Assembly (NCBI GenBank): GCA_047495785.1 | Contig: JBLDXI010000013.1 | Span: 1,922,001-1,986,000 of the forward strand | Reading direction: 5' to 3' | DNA: 64,000 nt | From: Lepidodermella squamata | Taxonomy: Eukaryota > Gastrotricha | In this document: one piece after another, positions 22,122 to 33,645 of the stretch | Position numbering within the stretch: the first letter of the stretch is position 1 | Layout of the letters: every line of letters begins with the position of its first letter | Position numbers and translations under genes: made by a program | Notes under the pieces: generated by a model | Seen by the model: only the letters and a program-made list of their open reading frames with translations | Databases searched by the model: none | Told to the model about the DNA's origin: nothing

Positions 22122-25100
22122 ATGGCCTACTACCAGAACCAACAGCGCAGTGGGCCGCAGGACGTTGGCTCGTTTGCGCACCATCTCGACACAATGTGGC
22201 GCGACCGCCGCTCGAATTGGAACAGCAGTGGCGACATTTTCGCAACACTTACCAGCTACTTCAACCAGGCCCCGAATCCTTACCTGGCCTTCCTAGAGCT
22301 GGTTGACTGCCTGCCTGATCAGTCTTCCGACTCGCCAGACACCCTGTACAACTGCGTTTGGAAGCACTTTTGCACGTGGTTGGAGCAGCGATCACGGCCT
22401 CCTGAACGTAACCACCATCATCACAACTATCACCGCCACAATAACTACCAACAACCGCAACCGCAAAATGGCAACTGGGCCGATCAGCGGGCTCGATTTT
22501 TGACGCATGAAGTTATGAGCCGAGCCGCGTTATTGGCGCTGAAAAACAATATGAAAGCTTTCACTACGGCGTGTACGTTGTTTCGTTTTTCCGATATCAA
22601 ACAGCACCAATGCGAGGCAGTTGTTGACATTTTTTCGCGGGAAGCGCGCGAATTAGCGACAGAACGCGACTTTCAATCGCTAACCGTGATTTTCGATCAA
22701 TTGATCGATATTTTATCGCCGAGTGATTTGGTTGACGACGAATCGTTGAAGCGATTAACCCTGTATTTGATCAGTATAAATGAGAGTCAAATCGCGAGAA
22801 AAATTCTCGGCAAAATCTGCCCGGTCGAGCGCATTCATGCGATTTTCACGTTCGTCGATTCAATTGTTGGTTCATCGTCGCAGATCGAGCAGGACCATGT
22901 TGTTAGGCGTGAACTTGGCCAAGCCGTTGTTGACAACAGCCGCGTGTCAATTCAGGGCATGTACACGGTTGCGACCAAGTTGGCGAAAGATTTGGCTGTG
23001 CCGTGCAAACACTACCCTAACATCACATTCGTCCAGCTTAAAGGGACCACGAAATTCATAACCAGTGCCACATTTGGCTGTGAGGCTGAAATGGACATTA
23101 CCACCTTTCGAGAATCGATTGAAGTAATTTTTTTAAATTTTATTATCGACAAAATTAAGTGTGATTTTTCTATAGGATTTGGCAGATTTAGACGAGCGAT
23201 TTCCGCCTTTTGTCGTAAAATACCTGATTCAGTATGGCTATTACGACGAGGCGCATTATTTTGCTGAAAAGTTCAAACTCGACGACATTTTGTCGTCTCC
23301 AACGTTCCAAAACTGGACACCAAGCGCAGATAAGGCTGTTGATTTCACGCAGCAAAGTAACGCCCTGGGTACTAGTGACGAATTTTCGGCCGTTTTCAGC
23401 AGTTACTGTTATGATTACCCACTTTCGGATGATACGATAATTTTTGTTGACTCCCTCGACGGCTACCGATCAGCCCTGAATCACATTCTGTCTCTCGCGT
23501 CTTCCAACCAGGACCACTTGCATCGGTGCGTCGGCATCGACACGGAGTGGACCCCGGTGCACCGACCTGATCGCAAACAAGCCATTTCAATCCTTCAACT
23601 AGCTCTTATTGATCGAGTTTATATTATTGGTTGGATTTTTCTAAATGAATTTTTGGAATGTTATTAAGGTTGATTTTTTCTGATAGATATCGAAAATCTA
23701 TCTCCCCGGCTCACTGCAAGTGATTGGCTATTGTTGGATAATTTGTTCAAATCTCCTGAAATTAAGAAACTCACCTACGCTTTCAAATCAGACCTGTCTA
23801 TGTTAAAGTAAGTCGCCATAGGCTTTTTAGTTTTTAATTTAATTTCATTAATGATTAAGTATTAATTATCAGTAAAAACACATTTTGAGCAAATGATCGC
23901 CCATAAAATGCCGTTTCAAAGTTCTAAGTTCAAAGTTCAAAGAAAAATTTCAAATAATCTGCCAATGAATGATTTCGTGATTTTCAGTTTTAGGGCTATA
24001 AAAATGATAAATTCCTGAAATTTTGTCCCGCTGTTAGTTTACATTTTTTTTTTAACTTTTTCAAAAGAGCCTCGAAATTTTGAAAAATTTTAATATTAAT
24101 TTTTGGTGAAACTTTCATTTTTTATGTTTTCGAACCGACCCCTCAATTGGGTTGGGGTATTCTGAGAATGTTATTTTTTATCAATATTGAAAGAAATGAA
24201 CTTGGTATTTCAGAATACAGTTTTATCAATAATTTTGTTATTTTTCAGGTTTTCATTTCCTGAAGCTGCTAATATTGATTTGGCCAAGCTTGTGACTCAT
24301 GTCGATTTGGAACGACTCACTCATCAAGTTTGGAAAGCCCTCCGAGCCGTCGACTGTGGCCCGCTGACCCTGTACAACGGTTCAGTTGTACTCGACGCAA
24401 CATCAACCGCAATTCCGACCAGCCTGGCCGACGTTGCCCGGGCGTTCCTCGGCCGCCGGGTGCCGAAAATGTACCGCCTATCGAACTGGTCGCGTCGGCC
24501 GCTATTTCGAGGCCAGTTGCTATACGCGGCTGTTGACGCGTTTTGCCTACTGGAAATCTACCGCGAGATCAGTGTTATCATTGCCACTCAAAAGCTCAAA
24601 GTCTCGATTGAAATTTCGCATCTGAGAAAGGGCGATGTCGCCCTACCGAATACGAGCGAGTCGCCGGATTTACCACCCAACCAGCCCGGCGATATTCGCC
24701 TGTTATGCGACGCTCTCCTCACCGATGTCGGCGCGTATTTGCGCCAACTCGGCTTCAACATTGAAATCGTAGGCGATGAAACTGAGCCGTCGATAATGGC
24801 GGAACGCGCGGCGATGGAGCAACGGATTGTTATAACTGTGCCGCATTTAGTGCCTCGATACGACACCTACTCGATTAAGGTGGTTGGCGTGCCTTTTGGC
24901 ACCCTACAGGAACAGGCTGATTTCGTCGCAACCCGCCTTAATGTGCAGATCAATTGCGAGGATAACAAGCCGAACGCGGCCTTTGACCCGATTCAGCGTG
25001 TTCAGCAAATCGCGGCCCGGCGCCGCGAGGAGGTCATGTACACCATCCAACCAGACCCGGACCGGCCGCCGCACGAGCCGATGTTCACGGCGCACTGCCA

Positions 25101-25428
25101 ACTGGTGTCTACGATAACTTGCGCGTCGACGGTGGAGACGCAAGCTGTCGCGGCTAATAAGAAGGAGGCGAAGAAGCGAGCCGCGGCGAATATGATAGTA
25201 AAATTGTCGTCGATTGACCAAAGCGGGGCGGTTAATACGAGCTTGACTGCGCCGAGAAGTGCGTCGGGTCAGCAGCAACAACCACCTGTTGCTCCACCTC
25301 AATATCCTAGGCAAAACTACCAGCCCCGTCCGAATTTAGGACACAGTTATAATAAAAATACGAGGCCATACGGAAGCAACAGCGGCCGGCGACCCGACCC
25401 GGCCGAGCACGACTTTTGGTGCTCGTGA
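22122..25428 (+). CDS. Mut-7/EXD3-type 3'-5' exonuclease with dsRNA-binding motif
   Basis: Four exons (22122-23123, 23176-23629, 23687-23807, 24249-25428) give 918 residues. The N-terminal ~400 residues are helical, as in Mut-7/Nibbler. The DnaQ-like exonuclease has all three motifs: GIDTEW near 455 (DxE), YAFKSD near 517, and YAAVD near 617. Residues about 785-847 resemble a double-stranded RNA-binding motif, ending in NKKEAKKRAAANMIVKL. A low-complexity Gln/Pro/Arg tail follows. Mut-7 acts in RNA silencing in C. elegans, and Nibbler trims miRNA and piRNA 3' ends in flies. A dsRNA-binding addition would fit a small-RNA or dsRNA substrate. The usual Mut7-C domain was not seen. The third intron (about 440 bp) is longer than its neighbours. 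Confidence 0.82.
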
Positions 25429-25850
25429 GCGGCCGCCTTAAAAGTTCGAAGAATCTGGTAACAACAATTTTTGGAGCAATAAATACTTATGGAATGCTTA
25501 AATTTCCGTGACTTTTTTCGTAGCTTTTTTCTATGTAAAACTGGTACTGGAATTATGCTGCCTGATATAAAAAAAAGTTATATAATGCTTGAATATATTA
25601 ATGTTTAGTGATGCGAACTGCTTTCAGATGATGATGATGACTATTTTGTTCCGAATGACCTCTTGAGGTTTGATGATATCACGCAAATCCCGCTAAAATA
25701 TTGAAAAAATAACTGCCCGGTTTATGTGTATCAATATTCTTATTTAGAGCTGCCTTGCTTACGGAAAATGAAGCTATGATAGATGACATATTTGAAGATT
25801 GGTAAAAGAATAAAATGCTTGAATATCGATATTCGCGACTTTTATTTCAA
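25429..25850. other. Convergent 3' spacer
   Basis: Lies between the ends of the exonuclease gene and the first glycosyltransferase gene. AATAAA-type signals occur near 25480 (plus strand). No gene was seen. Confidence 0.5.
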
Positions 25851-27450
25851 TCAAAATTCCATGTGAATTTCGGGTCCAATAACGTTGTACGGGTAAGAGA
25901 CGCATTCATCTCCAGTCAACCATGACCACCAGTTCCGTTCCCAATGCGCTATTCTAATTGTAGGACTGAGCGAAAAGTACGAGGCAGTCTCAGCAAATCC
26001 ACTCCGGCTGATGACAAGATGATTCATTTTAGTTAGAGTCATCCAATCGACGAAAGACTTCGCAAATTCGAACCAATCATCGGTCGCACCAGTCACCCGG
26101 CTACCCATTTCCAGATGTCCTAGAATAAGCTTTTTACACGAGTTGCTGCTCATGACCTGTATAGCCGCCCCCTGGCAGCAATCTTTCAAATCTCGAGTAA
26201 TATTCGAAATTGCGATTTCGTTGTCAGAGGTGATGAAAACCAAAATTTTCCGGTCCTTTTCGCCGTATGAGTCGATAATTTTGATGACGTCCTTCGAAAA
26301 ACAAGGAACACTCCTATTCGACACTCGCTCGCCCTTCTCGCCCCAATCTGACCGGAGAGTTCGAACTTGGACTCCAATTCGAATAGAACTTGACCAAACA
26401 TCCTGACCACCAGCAGGGTCGATAACACATTCTTTAAATGTATCTAGCAACCGAGTCCCAGGATCCGCGAAAACCAGTTGAAGAGCCGCAGAAACGAAAA
26501 CTGACATATCGACCGGCTTAGTCGGAGATATTTTGTTGAGCAAATGTTCGAACATTGGTTTAAAATAGGCATTTTTCAGAGCTCCCTCCAAGCCACCTAA
26601 CGAATTACTCATCAGCTGCATGTTGTTACTTTGATCCAACTCTTCCGCGGTGAGATTTTTCGACCACACGTTGATAAACCAGTCTTCATTAGCCGCGTCG
26701 ACGTACGTGTACAGTTTGACCTTGCTCGGGTCACGCATCGATTGATTGAGCTTTGCGTTGTAGATGTCAGCTGGGACGTTGAACATTTCGTGATTGATAT
26801 TAAAGTATTGGGACAAGGAATTAGCATGCCCTTTGTTCCACCAATCGATATGAAGGACTCTTTCGGTAGCCATAGCTAGGTAAAACGCGCTAACTATTCC
26901 CCTGGCTCTGTCACCAAATCCTAAAATGTCAATATTTTTTATTTGATTTTATTGCTAAATTTCAACTCACCGCCGCAAAGCATTCTTCCAGTGCAGTCGA
27001 AAGTTAAAAACTAAGGTATTAAAAAATTGGTCATAGAGTCCCTATGATTGAAATGATTACCTTGACATCGTCATCCTTATTTAAAAGTTTTGCCCTCATT
27101 TTGTCAACGTAGCTTCGCTTAATTTGTTCCTTGAGTAAATTAGCCTCGAAATTTCGTTTCGCCATTACACCAGCCGGTAAATAGGACGACTTTGAGATCC
27201 TATAAGTATAATAAATTCCATCTCCACAGCAATATACTCCGAAAGTCGCCAGAGTTATCCATCGATGCCAAATCTAAGAAAAATCCTTACCTTAGATAAG
27301 AGCGATAAGAAAGGCTGTTAAATTTACCAGGTACCATATTACATAAGCCAGGACCAAAAGGAGGATAAAGCGAAATAATTTAGTCGCTAAAATGCTGCAA
27401 CATGAAAATCGCTTCAAGAATCTGCTAAATTTAAGGCGGATTTGGCCCAT
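25851..27450 (-). CDS. Fucosyltransferase-like type II membrane enzyme, paralogue A
   Basis: Four exons (27328-27450, 27061-27273, 26971-27010, 25851-26920) give 481 residues. The N-terminus is basic, followed by the signal anchor FILLLVLAYVIWYL. The catalytic part shows the family blocks CGGFGDRARGI (entry), VDMSVFVSAAL, IGVQVRTLRSDW, a VFITSDN block, and VISRSGFAETAS near the end, closing with YNVIGPEIHMEF. This order (G-G-x-GDR near the nucleotide-sugar site, an R-containing block, then S-R-S-x-F) resembles GT-B fucosyltransferases such as the GT11, GT37 and GT65 types. A 50-bp intron interrupts the GG/FGDR motif and is absent from the three paralogues. It is likely Golgi-resident; donor and acceptor are unproven. 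Confidence 0.75.
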
Positions 27451-27653
27451 GAACGAAACCTCAAGCTGCTTCTAAAAAATTGCAGCTTGAAGTACTGCTA
27501 TACCTTTTCCTTAGCTTTGTCATATGTCAACTGCAGCCTACAATGCTGGGGCCGCAAAAAACAACAACTTGCTGAGGTTTAAAACGTCTTTTCATTAAAA
27601 ACAAAGGTAAAAACAATTGAAGCTATTTTATTAATATATATTCTAGTGCGATG

Positions 27654-29153
27654 TCATTCAATGTGAATCTCAGGCCCGATCAGGTTATAAAAATTTCCAG
27701 TACAGTGCCTGTAATTCCTCAACTTGTGGTACATCTCCGGGAAATACAGCCAATATTGGATTCGCTTTGTTGGTTTTAAGGAGAAAAATGACGCCATCTC
27801 TGCGAAACCACTCCGGCTAATTACCAGGTAATCCATCTCCGTCAAAGCCAGCCAGTCAACGTAAATTTTCGCTGCGACTAGCCAAGGATCGTGCTCTTTA
27901 GTATCAGCTTTATAGTCTAGATGAGTAAGAGGAAGCTCTTTGCAGGTGTCGAAACTAGTTATCACTTTGGCCGAGTGATTCAGCTCCTTTTTTAGGTATT
28001 CCACGGCTTCTGGGTTATCAGAAGTTAGGTAGATAACGAATCGACGCCCAGGCGGGGCTCTTTCAATCATTTTTCTCACGGCCATTACGAAACACGGGTA
28101 TTCCTTTGACGTCACACGTTTATGCAGTCTGTCTTCTTTCCACTCGGTTCGAAGTTGACGGATTTGAACACCGATGTGAGTCGTTTTTTGCGTCTCATTA
28201 TTCCATTGACCGGGTTCATGGATGCATTTGTCAACCAATTTACGCAGGCGGTCTTTCGGATTTCCGAAAATTAACCGCAAAGCAGCGCTAACGAAAACAG
28301 ACATATCGATAGGCTTGTCAATGCCAGCCGAATCGAGTAGGTCGTCGAAGACGGGGTTAAATTGAGGATTTTTGAGAACGCCCTCTAGTGGTACCATCAA
28401 GTTGGACCAAACTAACACGTGGGCTGTCGATGAATAATCCGCTGGGTTGAGCATTTTCGCAAAATTCAAATATTGCTGCTCTTGCTCGAAATGGAAGTAA
28501 TGAAGAAGTGTGAAAGACTCAGAGTTTGCTTCCTCGAATTTTTTCTTGTAAATATGCAGCGGAACTTTGTACATCTCGCTGTTGATGTGGAAGTAGTCGT
28601 CAAGGGGCGCGGCTATGTCGGTCAGCCATATCACGTTTAGGATTCGATCTGTTGCTATTGCTAGATAAATCGCCCCAATTAGACCGCGGGTTCTGTCTCC
28701 AAACCCGCCGCAATAACGATGGCCGTTGCATTCATACGACAAGAACTTAAAAAAATGCCGAATAATTATGCATTAAAAAAAATTAAAATTATACCTTTAA
28801 GGTGGAGTTGACCTGAGGAGATAATATCCTCTCGCGCATGCGTGCTACATAATTTTTTATGATTGAGTTTTTGAGAGCTTCTGCTTGAGCCCCGCGAGCA
28901 GCCAACTCCCGAGGATCCTGTTCATGCTTTTTCGAGATACGCTCCGAGTTGTAGGTGCTTCCAGAAATAAGCAAGTGATCGAGTTTCCTTGAAATTTTGC
29001 TGTTGACGAAATGGAACGCCATGTGCAAATACCCGCTGATCTGCAATAAAGATAATAACTGAAATTCTGCGAAAAAATATCTTCTCTTACCATTAACTGC
29101 ACACATAGTATTAGGAATAAAGCCACAAAAATCCACCGGTACCTCAAACGCAT
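27654..29153 (-). CDS. Fucosyltransferase-like type II membrane enzyme, paralogue B
   Basis: Three exons (29091-29153, 28795-29040, 27654-28745) give 466 residues. Exon 1 encodes the membrane anchor (WIFVALFLILCVQL). Exon 2 encodes a charged stem with the family motif NYVARMRERIL. Exon 3 is the catalytic domain, with CGGFGDRTRGLIGAIYLA, VDKC, IGVQIRQLRTEW, IYLTSDN and VISRSGFAEMAS, ending YNLIGPEIHIE. Exon lengths and phases equal those of paralogue C (both have a 246-bp exon 2), consistent with tandem duplication. The start was chosen because it gives the hydrophobic anchor and closes the frame exactly. Confidence 0.78.
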
Positions 29154-29478
29154 ATTGTATGGTCAGTATATGGTGCAGTGAAGGCGGATCAAGCAAATAC
29201 TATAGACTACGCGGAGGAGGACGCGGAATGAGACAAGCCCTTTGCCATTGTTCGCTACATCACCCGTAGAAGTGGGTCGGTATACATCATATACAGATAA
29301 ACACAGTAAATTATATACTGAGGTGTGAATAGGCACAGAAAAATTAAGCTGGGCGTAGTACCAGTGGGAGTATATTTTCGTGAATAGCCATTATACTTAT
29401 TGTCTTATCTTGTCCGACAACGCGATAGTGCTTAATTACTGTGGTAATAAACAAAAGCAGATAAACTGATTATTTTAT

Positions 29479-31028
29479 TTAGAACTCCATTGATATTTCA
29501 GGTCCGATCACGTTGTATCTATCTCCCTGGCAAAATGTGTAACCAGTGAGCCAATTAATTGCTAGATTAGTTTGTTTAAAGTGGTACCACAAGACATCTA
29601 TCCTCCGGGTTGGCGCCAGTGACATGAATGAAGCCATTTCTCCAAAACCGCTCCGACTAATTACCAAATGATCCATTTTCGCCAGGGCCATCCAGTCGAC
29701 GTAAGACTTAGCCAGACCAGTCCATTGGTCGGCTAATGACTCACCTTTTGCCTTCCTTTCAAGGTGAGTTAGAGTCATGTTATCGCAAACGCCGGTATTG
29801 ACGACGGTAACTAGCTTATCGCAACATTTTTTGAAGTATTTTGTCATGTAATCAATCGAATCAGGATTGTCGGTTGTAACAAAGACAAAGTACTTGTTAG
29901 TCACGCTTTGGTACGATTCTATGACGTCAGTGATTGATTTTGTGAAGCAAGGATATTGCTCAGGAACAATCCTTTCGCCGTGTTCGTCCCAATTCGGGTT
30001 TAACATTCGAATTTGAATTCCTATTTTGATGGCACTAAGCCAATCTTCCGTAAATCCAGCCATTTTCTTGATACAACTATCATATTTATCGACAAGGCGC
30101 TGTTTCGGCCGGCCAAATACCAGTCGCATAGCAGCGCTGACGAAAACTGATAGCTCGATGCTGCGATCTTGTTTGAATGGCTTGATTAAATTAGCCATAG
30201 TTTCGTAAAATTCTGGATTTTTTAGGACACCCTCTACAGCCGCCATGGAGTTGCTCAGAATTTTAACATGCTTATAATTTTCGAATTCCTTTAAAACCGA
30301 AGAGGACTGCATCATTTCGAGGAAAGGCAACTCGCGCCAAAAGTCGACAAATGCGAATTCTCGTACCAATTTCGAATCGCTTAACGATTCATTGAGCCGG
30401 CGCCTGTATACATCTACAGGCACTCCGTACATGCCACTGTTGATTTCGAAAAAATCTTCCAGGGTGAGGTCTCTAGTTTTCCAGTTGATGTGGAAAACAC
30501 GATCTGTAGCAATTGCTACGTAGAGTGAACTGACGATTCCTCGAGATCGATCACCGAAACCGCCACAGAGAAGCCAACCGTTGCAGTCATAGGAAAGGAA
30601 CTAAAATATATCCAAGTGATTTTAATTAATTGAAAATTTTAAGGTAGATACCTTTACTGGATTTCCCGATAGCAAATTTTCACGCATTCGGGCGACGTAG
30701 ATCTCATCGATGGATTTCCTTAGGACTTCGGCATCATCTCGACGTAAGGCCATTTCGTGTTCATCAAGAGACGTCGCCTTGGAAATGCGCCTCGTGTTGT
30801 ATAGACTGGGCAATGACGAGTCGTAATTGAATGAATGAAAGCAGTTTTGAAATCGAAAGTGAGACCATTGAATAATTGTTGGATAGGTGTAAAATAGCTG
30901 GAAAAATGCCGTTACTATGTGACTAATTTAAAAAAATTAATTTTCGAATTTACCCAAAACAAGAAAATCGCCAAGCTAAGTAAAAACAGAGAGGTCCATC
31001 TGTACCTTCTAACCAGAGAAAATCGCAT
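29479..31028 (-). CDS. Fucosyltransferase-like type II membrane enzyme, paralogue C
   Basis: Three exons (30954-31028, 30652-30897, 29479-30600) give 480 residues. The anchor is SLFLLSLAIFLFW. The stem carries IYVARMRENLL. The catalytic exon has LCGGFGDRSRGIVSS, IELSVFVSAAMRLVFG, a basic IGIQIRMLNPNW, VFVTTDNPDS and VISRSGFGEMASF, and ends YNVIGPEISMEF. Exon 2 is again 246 bp. The cysteine after WLL/RML in the entry motif is shared by all four paralogues and may pair with a conserved cysteine in the middle of the domain. Confidence 0.78.
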
Positions 31029-31219
31029 TCATTCAGGGGCTAAAGTAGTAACTTTTTAATTTTTTATTAATAATGAACGCGTAAATAAACACATAGCATC
31101 TTGTTTACTTCGTAGAAAATGCGTGGTTACTATAATCCTTTGTCTCCTATGCTATACATGTAAAGATGATAATAGTCCGTCAACACGAAGCACCAGCTTT
31201 TCAAGCCGCTTTTTTTTTG

Positions 31220-31306
31220 CTACTTTTCCACCGCGATATATGGGCCGATAATGTTGAAATTAGGCCTTAATTTGAGCAACCCGAAGCGGAACGAAATTTT
31301 AAATAA
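31220..31306 (-). pseudogene. Relic C-terminus of a fifth glycosyltransferase paralogue
   Basis: A short open stretch ends in FNIIGPYIAVEK then stop. This lines up with the final residues of the four neighbours (YNVIGPEIHMEF, YNLIGPEIHIE, YNVIGPEISMEF, YNLLGSTIAMED), on the same strand and in the middle of the array. No catalytic motifs remain, so it is probably the remnant of a deleted copy. Confidence 0.55.
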
Positions 31307-31471
31307 TTAACTGCCTTTTCTAAATTTTCTGGAATTTCACGGATAATTAACAAAAAAATCCGATTAAATTAAGTTACGTTGAAATTTTCTATATAAGGCC
31401 TCGTCCTCATTTCCAGAACACGCCACAGTCATGATAAAAAACAAAAAGAATTCTAAAATGGCACTTTTCAT
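31267..31471 (-). CDS. Possible tiny secreted peptide gene
   Basis: ATG at 31471 opens MKSAILEFFLFFIMTVACSG, a good signal peptide. A donor after 31378 and an acceptor before 31328 (49-bp intron, phase 1) join to a frame giving 51 residues. The mature part is a short amphipathic helix (EALYRKFQQNLEKAVNYLK) ending in a single-cysteine tail. It overlaps the glycosyltransferase relic in a different frame. It could be a young gene, an alternative first exon of the lost paralogue, or chance. Confidence 0.35.
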
Positions 31472-31725
31472 AAGTTAGCCATTTGGTTCCGCTGCAGTCA
31501 CATTGGGTTAAAGAGACTCTGATTAAAATTACTCTTCGGACATGGGTATCTTAGTCACTCTTCAAGCCCATTCCTATCGTCCTATAGGTAGGACCATTTA
31601 TTCTCGCCATAAATCCTGAAAATTAAAAAATGAAACGATCACCTAACAAAAATCTATCCGCTTTATTATATTGAACTTTCTAGCGCGAACCGGGTATCGA
31701 TGCGCATGATCCAATTTCTTTTCAA

Positions 31726-33241
31726 TCAATCTTCCATAGCTATAGTTGAGCCTAGAAGATTGTAATTATGAAAAACACATTTTCTATCATCAGAAAGCCA
31801 ATGCGCTAAGCGTTGGGTTGATTTAAGCGAAAACAAGGACGCAGATTCCGCAAATCCACTACGGCTTATAACCAACTGATTCATTCGAGTCAAAGCTAGC
31901 CAATCGACGTAAGACTTGGCATATTCCATCCATGAATCAATCGGCGCAACTGTTGTAATCAAAGGGCTTCGATCAATGTGGGTTAGTTTCAAAGCATTGC
32001 TGCATTGATCGCTAGTTATCACAGTAACATTGCCGGTTCGTAAATTCGAACGAATATAATTTGCTGATTCTTCGTTATCTGACGTGACAAATATTCGAAA
32101 TTTTGGTTGCGAAGAGGTCGAAATGATATGCTTAACAGCATCAACAAAACACTGCAGCAAATTTCCGGCAACCCTTTGGCCATTTTCGCCCCATTGTGCT
32201 CGCAATCGACGTATTTGAACCCCAATCGTTAGCTCAGAATCGGTTTTTCCGATCAGTTGGCAGTCGGTGAAGAGTTTCAAGAGTCGATCTGAAGGGTTGC
32301 TGAAAATTATTCGAAGGGCTGAAGATGCGAAAACAGACATGTCGACTGGTTGTTTGAAAGGCAGTAAAGCTTTGTAATTGTCGAAAAAAATCGGATTTTT
32401 CATCGTTCCCTCCAACACAGCCATTGAATTCGAAGCAAAAACAATGTGGTCGTATTCGTTGAGTTTAGTCAAATTCGAGTTCGATGCCCACAGTACGAGA
32501 AATTTATCTGCAAATCTGTCCATCGCTCGGTAGTTCATGACTCGACTCGGTCGGGTTAGCGATTGCCGGAATTTCTGGTCGTAGGTTTCCCGTGATATGT
32601 TGTACATTGCGGCGTTGATATCGAAATAATCTTCAAGTCTAGCACCCCCTCGCGTCCACAAAATGTTGAAAACCCGCCGGGTCATTATTGCGAGGAAGAA
32701 AGCGCTTATTAGGCCCCGAGATCGATCACCAAATCCTCCACACAGGCCGCGATCACTGCATTCGAAGGTCAAAAACTGAAAAAATTGATGAGTATTTCGA
32801 AAAATTTGAAACAATTTTTTTACTTTGATTATTGCAGTAGGATCATTCTTTGGGCCTTTGAGCAACAGTTCTCTCATTTGAGCTATGTACTGTGAATGAA
32901 TCGAGCCTGTGATAAAGTTTGCCATGAAATCACGATGTTCTATCGCCGAGAGGTCTTTTGACAGATATTTCGAATTGTAAAAGTTATTCTTTGGGTTCGC
33001 GATATTTGGTACAGGAAAAATTTTCTGAGGTAGGGCAGGCGGCAGGTGATAAACCGGCTTGTATCCTAGGAAGATCAGGCTTCGTTTCTGCCTCGACTGC
33101 GAGTATATCTTGAGCGAAAAGATCTTGGGGAAAAAGCGGCAATTTAAAAAAAATCTTTCAAGTCTGGGGGTATCTCACCAAAATTGAAGAAATGAAAGCT
33201 CCAAATAAGGCGATTCGTATAATTTTTTTCGGTACTGGCAT
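31726..33241 (-). CDS. Fucosyltransferase-like type II membrane enzyme, paralogue D
   Basis: Three exons (33179-33241, 32824-33123, 31726-32775) give 470 residues. The anchor exon reads ALFGAFISSIL and has the same 63-bp length as in paralogue B. The stem exon is longer than in the others (300 bp), with a Pro-rich stretch and then HSQYIAQMRELLL. The catalytic exon carries LCGGFGDRSRGLISAFFLA, VDMSVFASSALRIIF, IGVQIRRLRAQWGENG, IFVTSDNEES and VISRSGFAESAS, ending YNLLGSTIAMED. It is the most diverged at the C-terminus (GST instead of GPE) but retains every shared block. Confidence 0.77.
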
Positions 33242-33645
33242 GACGTTCAACAAGTTCTGGAGAAATTCTGGACTTTGCAAAGAGCCATTATCAAATTTGA
33301 TAGTTTAGCGAAAAAAGGTATTCTTGGTGCAAGTCTTCATGACTATCTGTACCAAGTGCGCCATGGTCATGAATTTGAAATAATGAGAAGTACACACCAC
33401 TTTCTCGCCCGATATATTTCGCGATCATCATTATCGATATAGGGCTTCAGCGCTATTCTATTTCAATAAACAAATAACGCGCTCGAGATGAACAAACAAG
33501 AGCGCAATAAAAATCCCCGGATGCTATAATCAATTGCGGTAGAAAACAGAAAACAAACAAAAATTGACTTAGTTTATTGCCCAAATAAAATCGCCATAAT
33601 ATACGTATAAAATGTGGAAATTAATTATTTAAAAATTGAAAAAAA
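33242..33645. other. Spacer before the GT31 gene end
   Basis: 5' flank of paralogue D and 3' flank of the GT31 gene. AT-rich near 33540-33640; no coding region was seen. Confidence 0.5.
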
